A DNA stretch of 64,000 nt from JAWOLE01 sp963815655 (GCA_963815655.1 CAWFHK010000001.1:620001-684000); one strand, 5' to 3'; shown: positions 7,212-15,951, counted from the first letter of the stretch. Made by a program: numbers and translations. Notes: generated by a model not told the origin, from the sequence alone.

Positions 7212-8240
7212 ATGCCCAACGTCCAGGAATCCATGCGGGACTACCTGAAGGACCACGCCGGCCTGAAGTACATCTTCTTCGGGGGAAAGGGAGGCGTGGG
7301 GAAGACGGTCTTCGCCGCCGCCACCGCGATCTGGCACGCGAAGCAGGGGCGCCGGACGATGCTGGCGTCCACGAACCCGGTCCACAGCCTGTCGAGCCTG
7401 CTCGGCCAGAACGTCCTCGGCAAGCACACGCCGGTCGACGGCGTGCCCAACCTCTGGGCCTACGAGATCGAGACGAAGGACACGATCGAGCGGAGCAAGG
7501 TCGAGATCCGCGAGAAGATCCAGTGGTTCCTGAAGTTCGCCGACATCGCGACCAAGGCCGAGGACTTCGTGGAATCCGCCACGATGAACCCGGCCTTCGA
7601 AGAGTCGGCCATGTTCGAGAACATGATCGACCTCATGTTCCAGGACGAGTACGACGTCTACATCTTCGACACGGCCCCCACCGCCAACGCGCGCCGCCTG
7701 CTCGGGATGTCGAAGGTTTACTCGCTCTGGGTCAACAAAATGTTGAAGAGCCGCGAGGAAGCCAAGAGCCTGCGGGAGATGCTCTCCTTCTCGAAGAAGA
7801 AGGAAGCGGACCCGCTCATGGAGTACCTCCTGAAGTTCCGCGACCGGATGGAGCACGGCCGCGTGCTCCTGACGGACCCGGGCAAGACGTCGTTCTTCTT
7901 CGTGACGCTCCCCGAGGCGCTGCCGATCGCCGTCATCACGCGCTTCATCCAATGGTTCCACGACTTCGGCATCCCGGTCGGCGGCGTCCTCGTCAACATG
8001 CTGATCGACAAGTCCTCCGTCGGCCCCGAGGCCGCCGACTTCGTGAAGAACCGGGTGGCGATGCAGGACGAGCACATGCGGACCGTCTGGCAGAAGTTCG
8101 ACGGGAGCGTGCGCGCGATCGTGCCGCTCTTCGAGACGGAGATCCGGGGGCTCCCGATGCTGACGCGCCTCTCCGAGGCGATGTTCGATTTCTCGGCCCG
8201 GCCGGAGCTCCAGTCGAGCGAGGTCCTGGTTTCATCCTAG
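7212..8240 (+). CDS. ArsA/Get3-type ATPase, second of a pair, with altered switch I
   Basis: Protein of 342 aa, start set by GGAGGG before ATG. Deviant Walker A FGGKGGVGKTV is intact through the Thr, but switch I reads 'STNPVHS' where ArsA/Get3 have STDPAHS: the catalytic Asp (yeast Get3 D57) is Asn. Switch II reads 'DTAPTANARRLL' instead of DTAPTGHTLRLL. In yeast Get3 the D57N change blocks ATP hydrolysis, so this subunit may bind but not hydrolyse ATP. With the first ATPase, which keeps the Asp, it may form an asymmetric heterodimer. Part of the four-gene block with the two small proteins. Confidence 0.85.
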   Translation: MPNVQESMRDYLKDHAGLKYIFFGGKGGVGKTVFAAATAIWHAKQGRRTMLASTNPVHSLSSLLGQNVLGKHTPVDGVPNLWAYEIETKDTIERSKVEIREKIQWFLKFADIATKAEDFVESATMNPAFEESAMFENMIDLMFQDEYDVYIFDTAPTANARRLLGMSKVYSLWVNKMLKSREEAKSLREMLSFSKKKEADPLMEYLLKFRDRMEHGRVLLTDPGKTSFFFVTLPEALPIAVITRFIQWFHDFGIPVGGVLVNMLIDKSSVGPEAADFVKNRVAMQDEHMRTVWQKFDGSVRAIVPLFETEIRGLPMLTRLSEAMFDFSARPELQSSEVLVSS

Positions 8241-8277
8241 CGAGATCCGTCGGGGAACGCGGGGCGGGCCCCGTGGG

Positions 8278-8955
8278 ATGATCCCGGCCGCCGTGAGAAA
8301 CGACTTCTGGGAGTCGGCCGAGAACGTCGCGCGCTTCGCGGCGCGCGAGCCAGACGTGCGCCTGACGCAACTCGTCCCCGGCTTCCCGGAGCCGGGCGCC
8401 GTGCGCGTCCTCGACATCGGGTGCGCCGGCGGGCGCAACGCCGCCTACCTCGCCCGGCTCGGCTTCGACGTCCGCGCCGTGGACACCTCCGAGGCGATGG
8501 TCGCCGAGACGCGCCGCCGCCTCGCGGCGATCCTGGGGGACGCCGAGGCGGCGCGCCGCGTGCGGGTCGGGCGCATGGACGATCTCGCCTGGGCTCCCGC
8601 CGGGAGCTTCGATCTCGTCGTCGCCCTCGGCATCTACCACTGCGCGCAGAGCGGCGCCGAGTGGGACCGCGCGCTCTCGGAGACCGCCCGCGTCCTGGTT
8701 CCGGAAGGCCGGCTCCTCGTCTCCGTGTTCACGCCCGAGACGGACCTGACGGGCCGCGGCGTCGCGCCCGTCCTCGGCGAGCCGCACGTTTACGAAGGGT
8801 TCGAGAGCGGCCGCTCCGTCCTCATGGACGCCGCGACGCTCGACGCGGAGCTCGCCCGGCACGGCTTCTCCTGCGTCGTCCCGACCTCCGTCGCCCGGCC
8901 GAGGGTCGAGACCGGCCGCCGCGTCTCCGCCAACGGCCTCTATCGGAAGGCGTAG
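8278..8955 (+). CDS. Class I SAM-dependent methyltransferase
   Basis: Protein of 225 aa with a class I methyltransferase fold: motif I 'VLDIGCAGGRNAAYLA' near residue 45, acidic 'VRAVDTSE' at the end of strand beta-2, and 'FDLVVALGIYHC' as motif IV. The C-terminal half ends in 'PRVETGRRVSANGLYRKA', resembling tellurite-resistance/TehB-like or Methyltransf_11/25 proteins. There is no good SD; ATG at 8278 or GTG at 8293 are both possible. It follows the ATPase pair by 37 bp and may be co-transcribed. Substrate unknown. Confidence 0.8.
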   Translation: MIPAAVRNDFWESAENVARFAAREPDVRLTQLVPGFPEPGAVRVLDIGCAGGRNAAYLARLGFDVRAVDTSEAMVAETRRRLAAILGDAEAARRVRVGRMDDLAWAPAGSFDLVVALGIYHCAQSGAEWDRALSETARVLVPEGRLLVSVFTPETDLTGRGVAPVLGEPHVYEGFESGRSVLMDAATLDAELARHGFSCVVPTSVARPRVETGRRVSANGLYRKA

Positions 8956-8964
8956 GCTCCGGGA

Positions 8965-9522
8965 TCAGGCCTCGATTCCGGCTTCCCGCATCATCCGCCA
9001 GAGCGTCGTGCGGGAGACGCCGAGAGCGCGGGCTGTCTCCGAGCGTCTCCAGCGGTGCTCCGCGAGAGCGACCCTGAGCCGCTCCGACTCCGACGGGGAT
9101 TCCCCGGCGAACAGGACGGCCCCGTCGGAGACCGTCGGCTCCGCTTCCGCCGCGCGAAGAACGAGCAGGAACGCGCCGCGCGAGTCGCCGGCCGGCGCGG
9201 GGGGAGGGATCGGTGCGGCCGTGACCGTGACCGGTCTCTGCGGGCCGCGGCCGCTCTTCAGGATCGCGCGCAACCCCTCGCGCCGCTCGCCGGCCAGGAG
9301 AGCCCGCCGAAGCGGGGCGGTCGGGCCGAAGAGTCGGGAGCCGAGGAGATCCTCCGCGGAGCACCCCTCGGCGCCGCTCGCCGCGCCCGGTCCGAGCAGC
9401 TCGTCGAGCACGGGGGAGGAGTGAAGAACGCGGAGATCTCCGTCCAGACAGAGGAACGCGAAGCCGAGCGCGCCGAACGCGGCGCTGACCGCGACCCAGG
9501 GGTCGGACCGCTCGTCGGTCAT
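8965..9522 (-). CDS. PAS-type regulator with Fis-like HTH, no AAA+ domain
   Basis: Protein of 185 aa. The N-terminal ~110 residues look like a PAS-type sensor ('GFAFLCLDGDLRVLHSSPVL'), and the C-terminus is a Fis-type helix-turn-helix ('LAEHRWRRSETARALGVSRT' then 'LWRMMREAGIEA') as found at the end of sigma-54 activators. The AAA+ module is absent, so it should act as a simple repressor or activator rather than a sigma-54 enhancer-binding protein. It lies 9 bp downstream of the radical-SAM gene on the same strand and probably shares its operator at 10808. Confidence 0.75.
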   Translation of the reverse strand: MTDERSDPWVAVSAAFGALGFAFLCLDGDLRVLHSSPVLDELLGPGAASGAEGCSAEDLLGSRLFGPTAPLRRALLAGERREGLRAILKSGRGPQRPVTVTAAPIPPPAPAGDSRGAFLLVLRAAEAEPTVSDGAVLFAGESPSESERLRVALAEHRWRRSETARALGVSRTTLWRMMREAGIEA

Positions 9523-9531
9523 CCGAATCTC

Positions 9532-10761
9532 CTAGGCGGCGCGCGGGCGCCGCTTCCAGGCGATGTAGGGGCGCGCGAGCTGGCGCAGAGCCGCGAGCTT
9601 CCACTGGTAGAGGCGGGAAGAGAAGCTCGGCCGGGCGAGCCCCGCGGCCTCCTCGGGCTGCACGACGAGCGAGACCTCGATCGGGAGGATCCCCACCGGA
9701 AGTCCCGCGCCGCGGCAGGCTTCGTAGAGATGGGCGAAGACGTCCTTCATGGCCTCGGGATCGGGCGGAGACTCGTTCTCGAGCTCGCTCCCGACCGTCG
9801 GCCGGAAGATGCAGACGGTCGGGAAGGCGCCGGCCGCGACGATCCGGTCGATTCCGCGCTTGGTCGCTTCGATCGGCTCGAGGCCCGCGATGATCTCGCC
9901 CGAGACGCGTCCCCGGCCGAGCTTCTTCGAGGCGTACTCCATCGCCTCGAAGAACCCCTCCTGCCCGAGCGTCTCCGCCTTGCCCGGGCAGAGGCGCGCG
10001 AAGTAGGCGGGGTCCTCGAACTCGTAGCAGAACGAGAAGTGGTCCGTGCCCGCTTCGATCAGGGCGTCATATTCGTGGAACATCCGGCTCGGGACCGGCA
10101 TGGCCTGCACGCCGATGAATCCGCCGACCCTCTCTCTGACCGCCTTCACGAACGGCTCGCTCTGCCGCAGGCCGTGGATCGGCTCGAGCTTGTCCACCTC
10201 TTCGAAGTGATAGCCGGTGTTCAGGTGCGTGAAGACGCAGCCGGATTCGTCGCGGGCGGCCCGGGCCACCTCGACGACGTCCTCGACCGACTTGCGGGCC
10301 TGCTCGGCGAGCCCGACGTTCTTTCCGGTCGTGCAGAACTTGCAGGCGCGGGAGGGCTTGGACGCCCAGTAGAGGCATGCGTTGGAGACGTAGACGCCCA
10401 CGTAGTTCCCCTGGAGGACTCCGACCCGGCTCATCTCGACGCCCGAGGATGTGCGCCGCGAATACCAGGCCGGCTCCTCCGGGACCCGGACGGGATAGGC
10501 GTCCGCTCCGCGTTCGTCGAGGATGTGGTAGCCGCCGCGCTCCTTGATGAGGCGGAGGGGGGAGGCGGCGACGAAGCTCTCGACGACCGGGACGTTGACC
10601 CAGATCGGCTTGCGGGGCGCGGGCAGGACGATCTCCAGTCCCGACCCGAGGCCGGCGCGGGTGCGCGAGACGCGGCGCCCGTCCTCGTCGAGATTGCATG
10701 ACTCGTCGATGCGCATCCCGCGGCAGAAGAGCTCGATTTCAAGCTCGATCGGTGAGAACAT
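9532..10761 (-). CDS. Radical SAM enzyme with C-x10-C-x2-C motif
   Basis: Protein of 409 aa. The cluster-binding segment 'NACLYWASKPSRACKFCTTG' has three cysteines spaced C-x10-C-x2-C, unlike the usual CxxxCxxC but similar in idea to the widened motif of Elp3. Later segments ('FTHLNTGYH', 'HFSFCYEFEDP', 'VSGEIIAGLEP') fit a TIM-barrel radical SAM core. No known maturase signature is visible. Start at ATG 10761 is chosen because a promoter with TAGGGT at 10779-10784 and the operator at 10808-10823 lie just upstream. It heads an operon with the PAS-Fis regulator and is divergent from the HTH/hemerythrin operon. Substrate unknown. Confidence 0.78.
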   Translation of the reverse strand: MFSPIELEIELFCRGMRIDESCNLDEDGRRVSRTRAGLGSGLEIVLPAPRKPIWVNVPVVESFVAASPLRLIKERGGYHILDERGADAYPVRVPEEPAWYSRRTSSGVEMSRVGVLQGNYVGVYVSNACLYWASKPSRACKFCTTGKNVGLAEQARKSVEDVVEVARAARDESGCVFTHLNTGYHFEEVDKLEPIHGLRQSEPFVKAVRERVGGFIGVQAMPVPSRMFHEYDALIEAGTDHFSFCYEFEDPAYFARLCPGKAETLGQEGFFEAMEYASKKLGRGRVSGEIIAGLEPIEATKRGIDRIVAAGAFPTVCIFRPTVGSELENESPPDPEAMKDVFAHLYEACRGAGLPVGILPIEVSLVVQPEEAAGLARPSFSSRLYQWKLAALRQLARPYIAWKRRPRAA

Positions 10762-10807
10762 CCTGACTCTCGACGCACACCCTAGGCGCTTTGCTCGTAG
10801 CCGTACA

Positions 10808-10823
10808 TGATGCAAATCATTCA
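10808..10823 (-). promoter_or_regulatory. 16-bp operator for the radical-SAM/PAS-Fis operon
   Basis: Minus-strand reading TGAATGATTTGCATCA; -10-like TAGGGT at 10784-10779 (offset 39). Confidence 0.5.
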
Positions 10824-10852
10824 GAGGGCCTTCTTGACGCGAATGAGCAGAA

Positions 10853-10868
10853 TGATCTGTTTGCATCA
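10853..10868 (+). promoter_or_regulatory. 16-bp operator for the HTH/hemerythrin-like operon
   Basis: TGATCTGTTTGCATCA; -10-like CAGAAT at 10891-10896 (offset 38); an ATG lies exactly 51 nt from the operator start at 10904. Confidence 0.65.
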
Positions 10869-10903
10869 GCGCTGGACGCCCCTCTTCCGCCAGAATCATG
10901 GAC

Positions 10904-11149
10904 ATGATTCAAACCAGAGAGGACCACTCCAGGGTCCCGCCTGCTCCGTTGCCCAGGCCCGAGTTCCTGTCGCGGAGCGAGGTCTCGCGTCTCTTCGGCG
11001 TCTCCACTTCGACCGTGACCCGGTGGGCGCGGCAGGGCTTGCTCAAGACCCTCCGCACTCCGGGGGGACACTACCGTTTTCCGGCCGAGGAGACCCGGCG
11101 CGCCGCCGGCTGCGGGGTCCCCGTCGAGGAGAAGCGTCCGGCCGATTGA
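10904..11149 (+). CDS. MerR/BldC-type helix-turn-helix protein, probably leaderless
   Basis: Protein of 81 aa, essentially one DNA-binding domain: 'LSRSEVSRLFGVSTSTVTRW' followed by the 'TLRTPGGHYRF' wing is the MerR/excisionase-like fold seen in BldC. No effector domain is present. I choose ATG 10904 over ATG 10898 because it lies 51 nt from the operator start, like the other leaderless genes here, and there is no SD. It opens an operon with a hemerythrin-like protein and a cysteine-desulfurase-like enzyme, and could regulate the operon itself: a half-operator (TGATTCAAACC) overlaps its first codons. Confidence 0.75.
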   Translation: MIQTREDHSRVPPAPLPRPEFLSRSEVSRLFGVSTSTVTRWARQGLLKTLRTPGGHYRFPAEETRRAAGCGVPVEEKRPAD

Positions 11150-11180
11150 AGAACGGGTCCGGCGACACAAAAGGAGCCCC

Positions 11181-11636
11181 ATGACGAATGCTCAACTCCC
11201 GCCTGTCCTGACGATGGAGCACGAGGCCATCCGCGAGGAGCTCGGCCGCGCGACCCAGGCGGGGGGCAAGACCGGAGAGGCCGCCTGGCGGGTCACGCGG
11301 GTTCTCTTCCCGCACGTCTATCGCGAGGAGCTGTTCGCGATCCCGCCGCTGCTGCTCCTCCCGCGGCTTGCCGCCGGAGAGTTCACGCCCGACATGGAAG
11401 ACATCCTGGCGCAGACGGAGGTCATGAAGGCGGAGCTCCCCCGGATGCTGGAGGAGCACAAGGCGATCGTCTCGGCCCTCCAGAAGCTCCTCCAGTCCGC
11501 GACCGCGGAGCGGCTCATCGGATACGCACGCCTCGCGCAGAAGCTGATCCTCCACGCCCAGACCGAGGAGGAACTGCTTTATCCCGCCTCCATACTGGTC
11601 GGCGAGTACGTGAAGCTCCGGCTCGCGAAGGCGTGA
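11181..11636 (+). CDS. Hemerythrin-like HHE-domain protein
   Basis: Protein of 151 aa, all-helical, with an HHE-type spacing of His/Glu: 'MEHEAIREEL' near the N-terminus, 'HVYREELF' , 'EEHKAIVSAL' and 'LHAQTEEELLYPASIL'. Hemerythrin-like domains carry a di-iron site that binds or senses O2, NO or iron. AAAGGAGCCCC precedes the ATG. Its stop overlaps the start of the next gene (GTGA), so the two are translationally coupled. The operator context suggests an oxygen or NO detoxification/sensing or Fe-S-repair role. One canonical ligand may be missing, so metal binding is not certain. Confidence 0.75.
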   Translation: MTNAQLPPVLTMEHEAIREELGRATQAGGKTGEAAWRVTRVLFPHVYREELFAIPPLLLLPRLAAGEFTPDMEDILAQTEVMKAELPRMLEEHKAIVSALQKLLQSATAERLIGYARLAQKLILHAQTEEELLYPASILVGEYVKLRLAKA

Positions 11637-13081
11637 CCGGGATCGGGAACGGACGACTCATGGCGCCGGGTCAGACGAGCTCCGCGATCGCGGCGCCGGT
11701 CCGGGCGATCCTGGAGGTCGTCGGCGCCGACGTCCGGGTCCCCGTGCTCGGCGGAAAGACCCGGCGCTACGTCAACTGCGACAGCGCGGCCTCGACGCCC
11801 GCCTTCGCCTGCGTGCGGGACACGGTCGGGGAGTTCCTGACCTGGTACAGCAACGTTCATCGGGGGGTCGGTTACAAGTCGCGTCTCTCCTCGTGGGCCT
11901 TCGAAGAGGCGCGCGGACGCGTGGCCCGCTTCGTGGGCGCGGACCCGGCCGATTCCGTCGTCCTCTTCTGCCGCAACACGACGGAGGCGATCAACAGGCT
12001 GGCCCACCGTTTCCCCTTCCGGAAGGGGGACGTCGTCCTGACGACCCTGATGGAGCACCACTCCAACGAGCTTCCATGGCGCCGCGTCGCCGAGGTCGTC
12101 CACGTCGGCGTCGAGAGCGACGGCCGGGTGGACGAGAAGGACCTCGCGGGCAAGCTCGACGCCCATCGCGGGCGCGCGCGCCTTCTCGCCGTGACGGGCG
12201 CGTCCAACGTCACCGGGTACATCAATCCGATCCACGACTGGGCCCGCATGGCCCATGCCGCGGGAGCGGAGATCGTCGTGGACGCCGCGCAGCTGGCTCC
12301 GCACCGGCCGATCGCCATGGGGACGCAGGGAGACCCGGAGCGCCTCGATTACGTCGCCTTCTCCGCCCACAAGATGTATGCGCCGTTCGGCGCGGGCGTC
12401 CTCGTGACGAGGCGCGGAGCGTTCGAGACGGGCGATCCGGACATCGTCGGCGGGGGAGCCGTGGACATCGTCAGCCTGGAGAGCGCCTACTGGACCGACC
12501 TGCCGGACCGCGAGGAAGCGGGGACGCCCGACATCGTCGGCGTCGTCGCGCTCGCCCGCGCCATCCGCGCCCTGCAAGAGATCGGCTGGGAGGAGATCAT
12601 CCGGCACGAGTCCGAGCTGACCGCGGCCGCGCTCGAGCGCCTGGCTGCGATCCCCGGCGTCACGGTCTACGGTGACGCCGATCCGGCCGGCGCCCGCTCC
12701 CGCCTGGGAGTGGTCCCGTTCAACGTCGCCGGCCTCCCGCACGCGCTCACCGCGGCCGTGCTCTCCTGCGAGTGGGGCATCGGCGTGCGCAACGGCTGCT
12801 TCTGCGCGCACCCCTACGTGAAGGCGATCCTGCACGTGACGGAGGAGGAGGGCCGGGCCGTCGAGAAGTCGATTCTCGCCCGCGACCGCTCCGCGATACC
12901 GGGCGCCGTCCGCGCGAGCTTCGGCCTCTTCAACACGCTCGCGGACGTCGACGCCCTCGCCGAAGCCCTCGAAGCGATCGCGCGCGGCGACTTCGACCCC
13001 GGGTACGTTCTGGACCGCGAGCGCGGCGAATACACCCACCCCGCCTTCTCCCCCGATTTCGCGTCCCGCTTCGCCTTCTGA
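11633..13081 (+). CDS. Class V aminotransferase, SufS/Csd cysteine desulfurase-like
   Basis: Protein of 482 aa. PLP-binding Lys lies in 'VAFSAHKMYAPFGAG'; the Asp that pairs with the pyridine nitrogen is in 'EIVVDAAQLAPH'; and a Cys pair occurs in 'GVRNGCFCAHPYVK', where cysteine desulfurases of the SufS group carry their catalytic Cys. It is longer than SufS (about 406 aa), with an N-terminal extension of ~35 residues and extra C-terminal sequence. It starts with GTG overlapping the hemerythrin-like stop. Plausible role: sulfur mobilisation for Fe-S repair linked to the hemerythrin-like partner. No SufB/C/D/U is nearby, so another class V activity is possible. Confidence 0.8.
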   Translation: MTGIGNGRLMAPGQTSSAIAAPVRAILEVVGADVRVPVLGGKTRRYVNCDSAASTPAFACVRDTVGEFLTWYSNVHRGVGYKSRLSSWAFEEARGRVARFVGADPADSVVLFCRNTTEAINRLAHRFPFRKGDVVLTTLMEHHSNELPWRRVAEVVHVGVESDGRVDEKDLAGKLDAHRGRARLLAVTGASNVTGYINPIHDWARMAHAAGAEIVVDAAQLAPHRPIAMGTQGDPERLDYVAFSAHKMYAPFGAGVLVTRRGAFETGDPDIVGGGAVDIVSLESAYWTDLPDREEAGTPDIVGVVALARAIRALQEIGWEEIIRHESELTAAALERLAAIPGVTVYGDADPAGARSRLGVVPFNVAGLPHALTAAVLSCEWGIGVRNGCFCAHPYVKAILHVTEEEGRAVEKSILARDRSAIPGAVRASFGLFNTLADVDALAEALEAIARGDFDPGYVLDRERGEYTHPAFSPDFASRFAF

Positions 13082-13128
13082 TGCCGCGCCGGGTCGCCGG
13101 GTTCGCGCCATGGGCGATGGCCGCGCGC

Positions 13129-13144
13129 TGGTACATTTGCATCA
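13129..13144 (+). promoter_or_regulatory. 16-bp operator upstream of korAB
   Basis: TGGTACATTTGCATCA; -10-like AAGACT at 13168-13173 (offset 39). Confidence 0.5.
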
Positions 13145-13223
13145 TGCGCCCCCGACCCGGATTCCCGAAGACTGTCGGCGGACCTCGCGGAGGGGCGAGC
13201 GCCGGGAAGGAGACTGGATACCG

Positions 13224-15002
13224 ATGCCGACGAAAGACCTGACGATCGCGCTGGTGGGCTCCGGCGGGGACGGCGTGGTGACGGCGGGAGACCTGATCGC
13301 CCAGGTCGCCGCGCGGGAAGGCCTTCACGCGATCAAGACCGAGGCTTACGGGCCGCAGATCCGCGGGGGAGAGGCCTCCTGCACCGTTCGGCTCGCCTCG
13401 AAAGACATCTTCGCGCAGGGAGACACGGTGGACGTGCTGGTCGTCTTCCGGCGGGCCGACTTCGCGCGGTTCCGCGGCGAGCTCTCCGTCGCGGACGACG
13501 CCATCATCCTCGCCGAGGCCGACGATCCGACTCCCGAAGGCGAGGTGGATCTGACAGGGCAGGGGGGCGCCCGTTTGATCCAGGTGCCATTCAGCGAGCT
13601 CGCCCGCGACTCCGCCGGCACGCCCGCCTCGAAGAACGTCGTGGCGCTGGGAATCCTCTCGGGGCTCTTCGGACTCCCGGAGGAGGGCCTGCGCCTGGCC
13701 GTCGCCCACAAGTTCGGGCGCAAGAAGGAGTCGGTCCGGGAAGCGAACACGAAGGCCTTCGAGGCCGGCGTCGCGTTCGCGCGCTCGCTGACCGAGGACT
13801 TCGACGCGAAACGTCTCGAGTACGTCCCCGGCGAGCCACTGCTCCTGATGTCGGGCAACGAGGCTTCGGCGGTGGGAGCGATGCACGCCGGGTGCCGCTT
13901 CTTTGCCGGATACCCGATCACCCCCTCCTCCGAGATCCTGCACTTCCTCGCGGAATGGCTGCCGCGCGCGGGCGGCTCCTTCATCCAGACCGAGGACGAG
14001 CTCGCCGCGATCGGGGCCGTGATCGGCGCGTCCTTCGCGGGAGTGAAGTCCATGACGGCGACGTCGGGGCCGGGTCTTTCCTTGATGACCGAGATGCTGG
14101 GGCTCTCCTCGATGTCGGAGGTCCCGGCGGTGATCGTGAACGTGCAGCGGGGCGGCCCCTCGACCGGGAACCCGACGAAGGGGGAGCAATCGGACCTCTT
14201 CCAGGCCCTCTACGGAACGCACGGCGACGCGCCCCGCGTGGTCCTCTCCTGCGGCGACGTCGAGGACTGCTTCCATGCCACGGTCGAGGCGTTCAACATC
14301 TCCGAGGAATACCAGCTCCCGGTGCTCGTCCTCTCCGACCAGGCCGTCGGCCAGCGCAAGGAGACGCTTCCGGCTTCGAGGCTCCAGCACGACGTGCGCG
14401 ATCGCGCCCGGCCCACGGAGGCGGAGCTGTCCGATTACCACCGGTACGCGGACACGCCCAACGGCGTCTCCCCGATGAGCGTGCCGGGAATGAAGAGCGG
14501 CATGTACCAGACCAACGGCCTCGAGCACGACGCGTCCGGCGGGCCGTCGTCGGCCTATCTCACGCACGAGAAGATGAACGCGAAGCGCTACCGTAAGCTC
14601 TGGCCGATCCGGGAGCAATACCAGAGCTTCCGGCGGTACGGCCCGGAGGAAGCGGAGGTCGGCATCGTCTGCTGGGGCGCCTCCGACGGACCGGTCCGGG
14701 AAGCCGTCGCCGCGGCCAACGAGCGGGGGGAGAAGGTCTCCGCCTTCGTGCCGCAGATCCTCTACCCCTTTCCGAAGCGGGAGTTCCAGCGGTTCCTGGC
14801 GAGCTCCAAAGACATCCTCGTCGTCGAGCTCTCCTACACGGCGCAGTTCTACAAGTACCTGCGGACGTTCCTGACTCTCCCCGAGGGGCGGACGCACGTG
14901 TTCAAGCGCTCCGGCGGCAAGAACCTCGGCGTCGCCGAGGTGACGCGGGAAATCCGGAGGGTGCAGACGATCGCATCCGCGAGGAAGGAGGAGGTGGCAT
15001 GA
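13224..15002 (+). CDS. korA: 2-oxoacid:ferredoxin oxidoreductase, fused gamma-alpha subunit
   Basis: Protein of 592 aa. Residues ~1-190 form the gamma domain ('GSGGDGVVTAGDLIAQVAA', 'YGPQIRGGEASCTV'); residues ~200-590 form the alpha/pyrimidine domain ('FFAGYPITPSSEIL', 'ATSGPGLSLMTE', 'QRGGPSTGNPTKGEQSD'). This gamma-alpha fusion is typical of KorA of 2-oxoglutarate:ferredoxin oxidoreductases. In Thauera such an enzyme regenerates reduced ferredoxin for benzoyl-CoA reductase, which is encoded 8 kb away under the same type of operator. AAGGAG precedes the ATG. The stop overlaps korB (ATGA). Substrate (2-oxoglutarate or another 2-oxoacid) is inferred. Confidence 0.9.
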   Translation: MPTKDLTIALVGSGGDGVVTAGDLIAQVAAREGLHAIKTEAYGPQIRGGEASCTVRLASKDIFAQGDTVDVLVVFRRADFARFRGELSVADDAIILAEADDPTPEGEVDLTGQGGARLIQVPFSELARDSAGTPASKNVVALGILSGLFGLPEEGLRLAVAHKFGRKKESVREANTKAFEAGVAFARSLTEDFDAKRLEYVPGEPLLLMSGNEASAVGAMHAGCRFFAGYPITPSSEILHFLAEWLPRAGGSFIQTEDELAAIGAVIGASFAGVKSMTATSGPGLSLMTEMLGLSSMSEVPAVIVNVQRGGPSTGNPTKGEQSDLFQALYGTHGDAPRVVLSCGDVEDCFHATVEAFNISEEYQLPVLVLSDQAVGQRKETLPASRLQHDVRDRARPTEAELSDYHRYADTPNGVSPMSVPGMKSGMYQTNGLEHDASGGPSSAYLTHEKMNAKRYRKLWPIREQYQSFRRYGPEEAEVGIVCWGASDGPVREAVAAANERGEKVSAFVPQILYPFPKREFQRFLASSKDILVVELSYTAQFYKYLRTFLTLPEGRTHVFKRSGGKNLGVAEVTREIRRVQTIASARKEEVA

Positions 15003-15880
15003 GCACATCCGTGACGGAGATTCCGACCTTCCAGCCGGCCGACTACAAGTCGGACCTGAAGCCCGTCTGGTGCGCGGGCTGCGGGGACTTCGGGGCGCTC
15101 GCCGCGCTCCACCGCGCCATGGCGAAATTGCAGCTCGAGCCGTGGAACACGGTCGTCCTGTCCGGGATCGGCTGCTCCTCGCGGCTGCCCGGCTACGTCG
15201 AGACCTTCGGGTTCAACGGCGTCCACGGGCGCGCGTTGACGCTCGCAACGGGAGTGAAAGCCGCGCGGCCGGAGCTGAACGTCATCGCCGTCGGCGGCGA
15301 CGGAGACGGGATCGCGATCGGCGGAAACCACTTCCTCCACGCCGCCCGGCGCAACCTCGACATCGCGTACTTCCTCATGGACAACGAGATCTACGGCCTG
15401 ACGAAGGGCCAGGCCGCGCCCACGACGCCCACCGGCGACAAGACCAAGTCCACGCACTGGGGCAACCCGGAGCCCGCGGTGGATCCGTGCGAGCTCGCGA
15501 TCTCCTTCGGCGCGACGTGGGTCGGGCGCGGCTTCTCGGGAGACCCGAAGACGCTCGTCGAGCTGATGACGCTCGCGATGCAGCACAAGGGGTTCGCGTT
15601 CTTAAACGTCATGTCCCCGTGCGTGACCTGGCGCGGCGACGACCAGTTCAAGATCCTCAAGGCGAAATTGAAGCTCCTCCCTCCCGATCACGACCGCGGC
15701 AGCCGCACGGCGGCCCTCGCCTACACGCGCGAGACCAACACCCTGACGACGGGAGTGCTCTACGACGTTCGGGAGCCCTCGCTCGTCGAGAGAATCGAGG
15801 AAATGAGGACCAGGGCGTTGAAGGCCGGCCCGGTGACGAGCACCGCCCAGGTCCTGCGAGCCTTCGCCCCCGCGTTCTGA
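14999..15880 (+). CDS. korB: 2-oxoacid:ferredoxin oxidoreductase, beta subunit
   Basis: Protein of 293 aa with the thiamine-diphosphate-binding beta fold: 'VWCAGCGDFGALAALHRA', 'LSGIGCSSRLPGYV', and the ThDP/Mg motif 'VGGDGDGIAIGGNHFLHA'. The cysteines in CAGCG and GIGCSS bind the single [4Fe-4S] cluster along with a later Cys ('NVMSPCVTW'). Length and order match KorB. ATGA overlap with korA gives translational coupling. Together they make the two-subunit enzyme that oxidises a 2-oxoacid to acyl-CoA and CO2 with reduction of ferredoxin. Confidence 0.92.
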   Translation: MSTSVTEIPTFQPADYKSDLKPVWCAGCGDFGALAALHRAMAKLQLEPWNTVVLSGIGCSSRLPGYVETFGFNGVHGRALTLATGVKAARPELNVIAVGGDGDGIAIGGNHFLHAARRNLDIAYFLMDNEIYGLTKGQAAPTTPTGDKTKSTHWGNPEPAVDPCELAISFGATWVGRGFSGDPKTLVELMTLAMQHKGFAFLNVMSPCVTWRGDDQFKILKAKLKLLPPDHDRGSRTAALAYTRETNTLTTGVLYDVREPSLVERIEEMRTRALKAGPVTSTAQVLRAFAPAF

Positions 15881-15951
15881 TCGACCAAACAGAGCGATCC
15901 GCTGCGACTCCGTGACGCGGTCGCCGGCTTGCTCACGCTCGCCCCGAAATA

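Noticed and set aside
5544..8240. Arsenic resistance (arsA) operon
   Set aside because: No arsB, arsC, arsD or arsR genes nearby, and the second ATPase lacks the switch I Asp; the ArsA name reflects family only.
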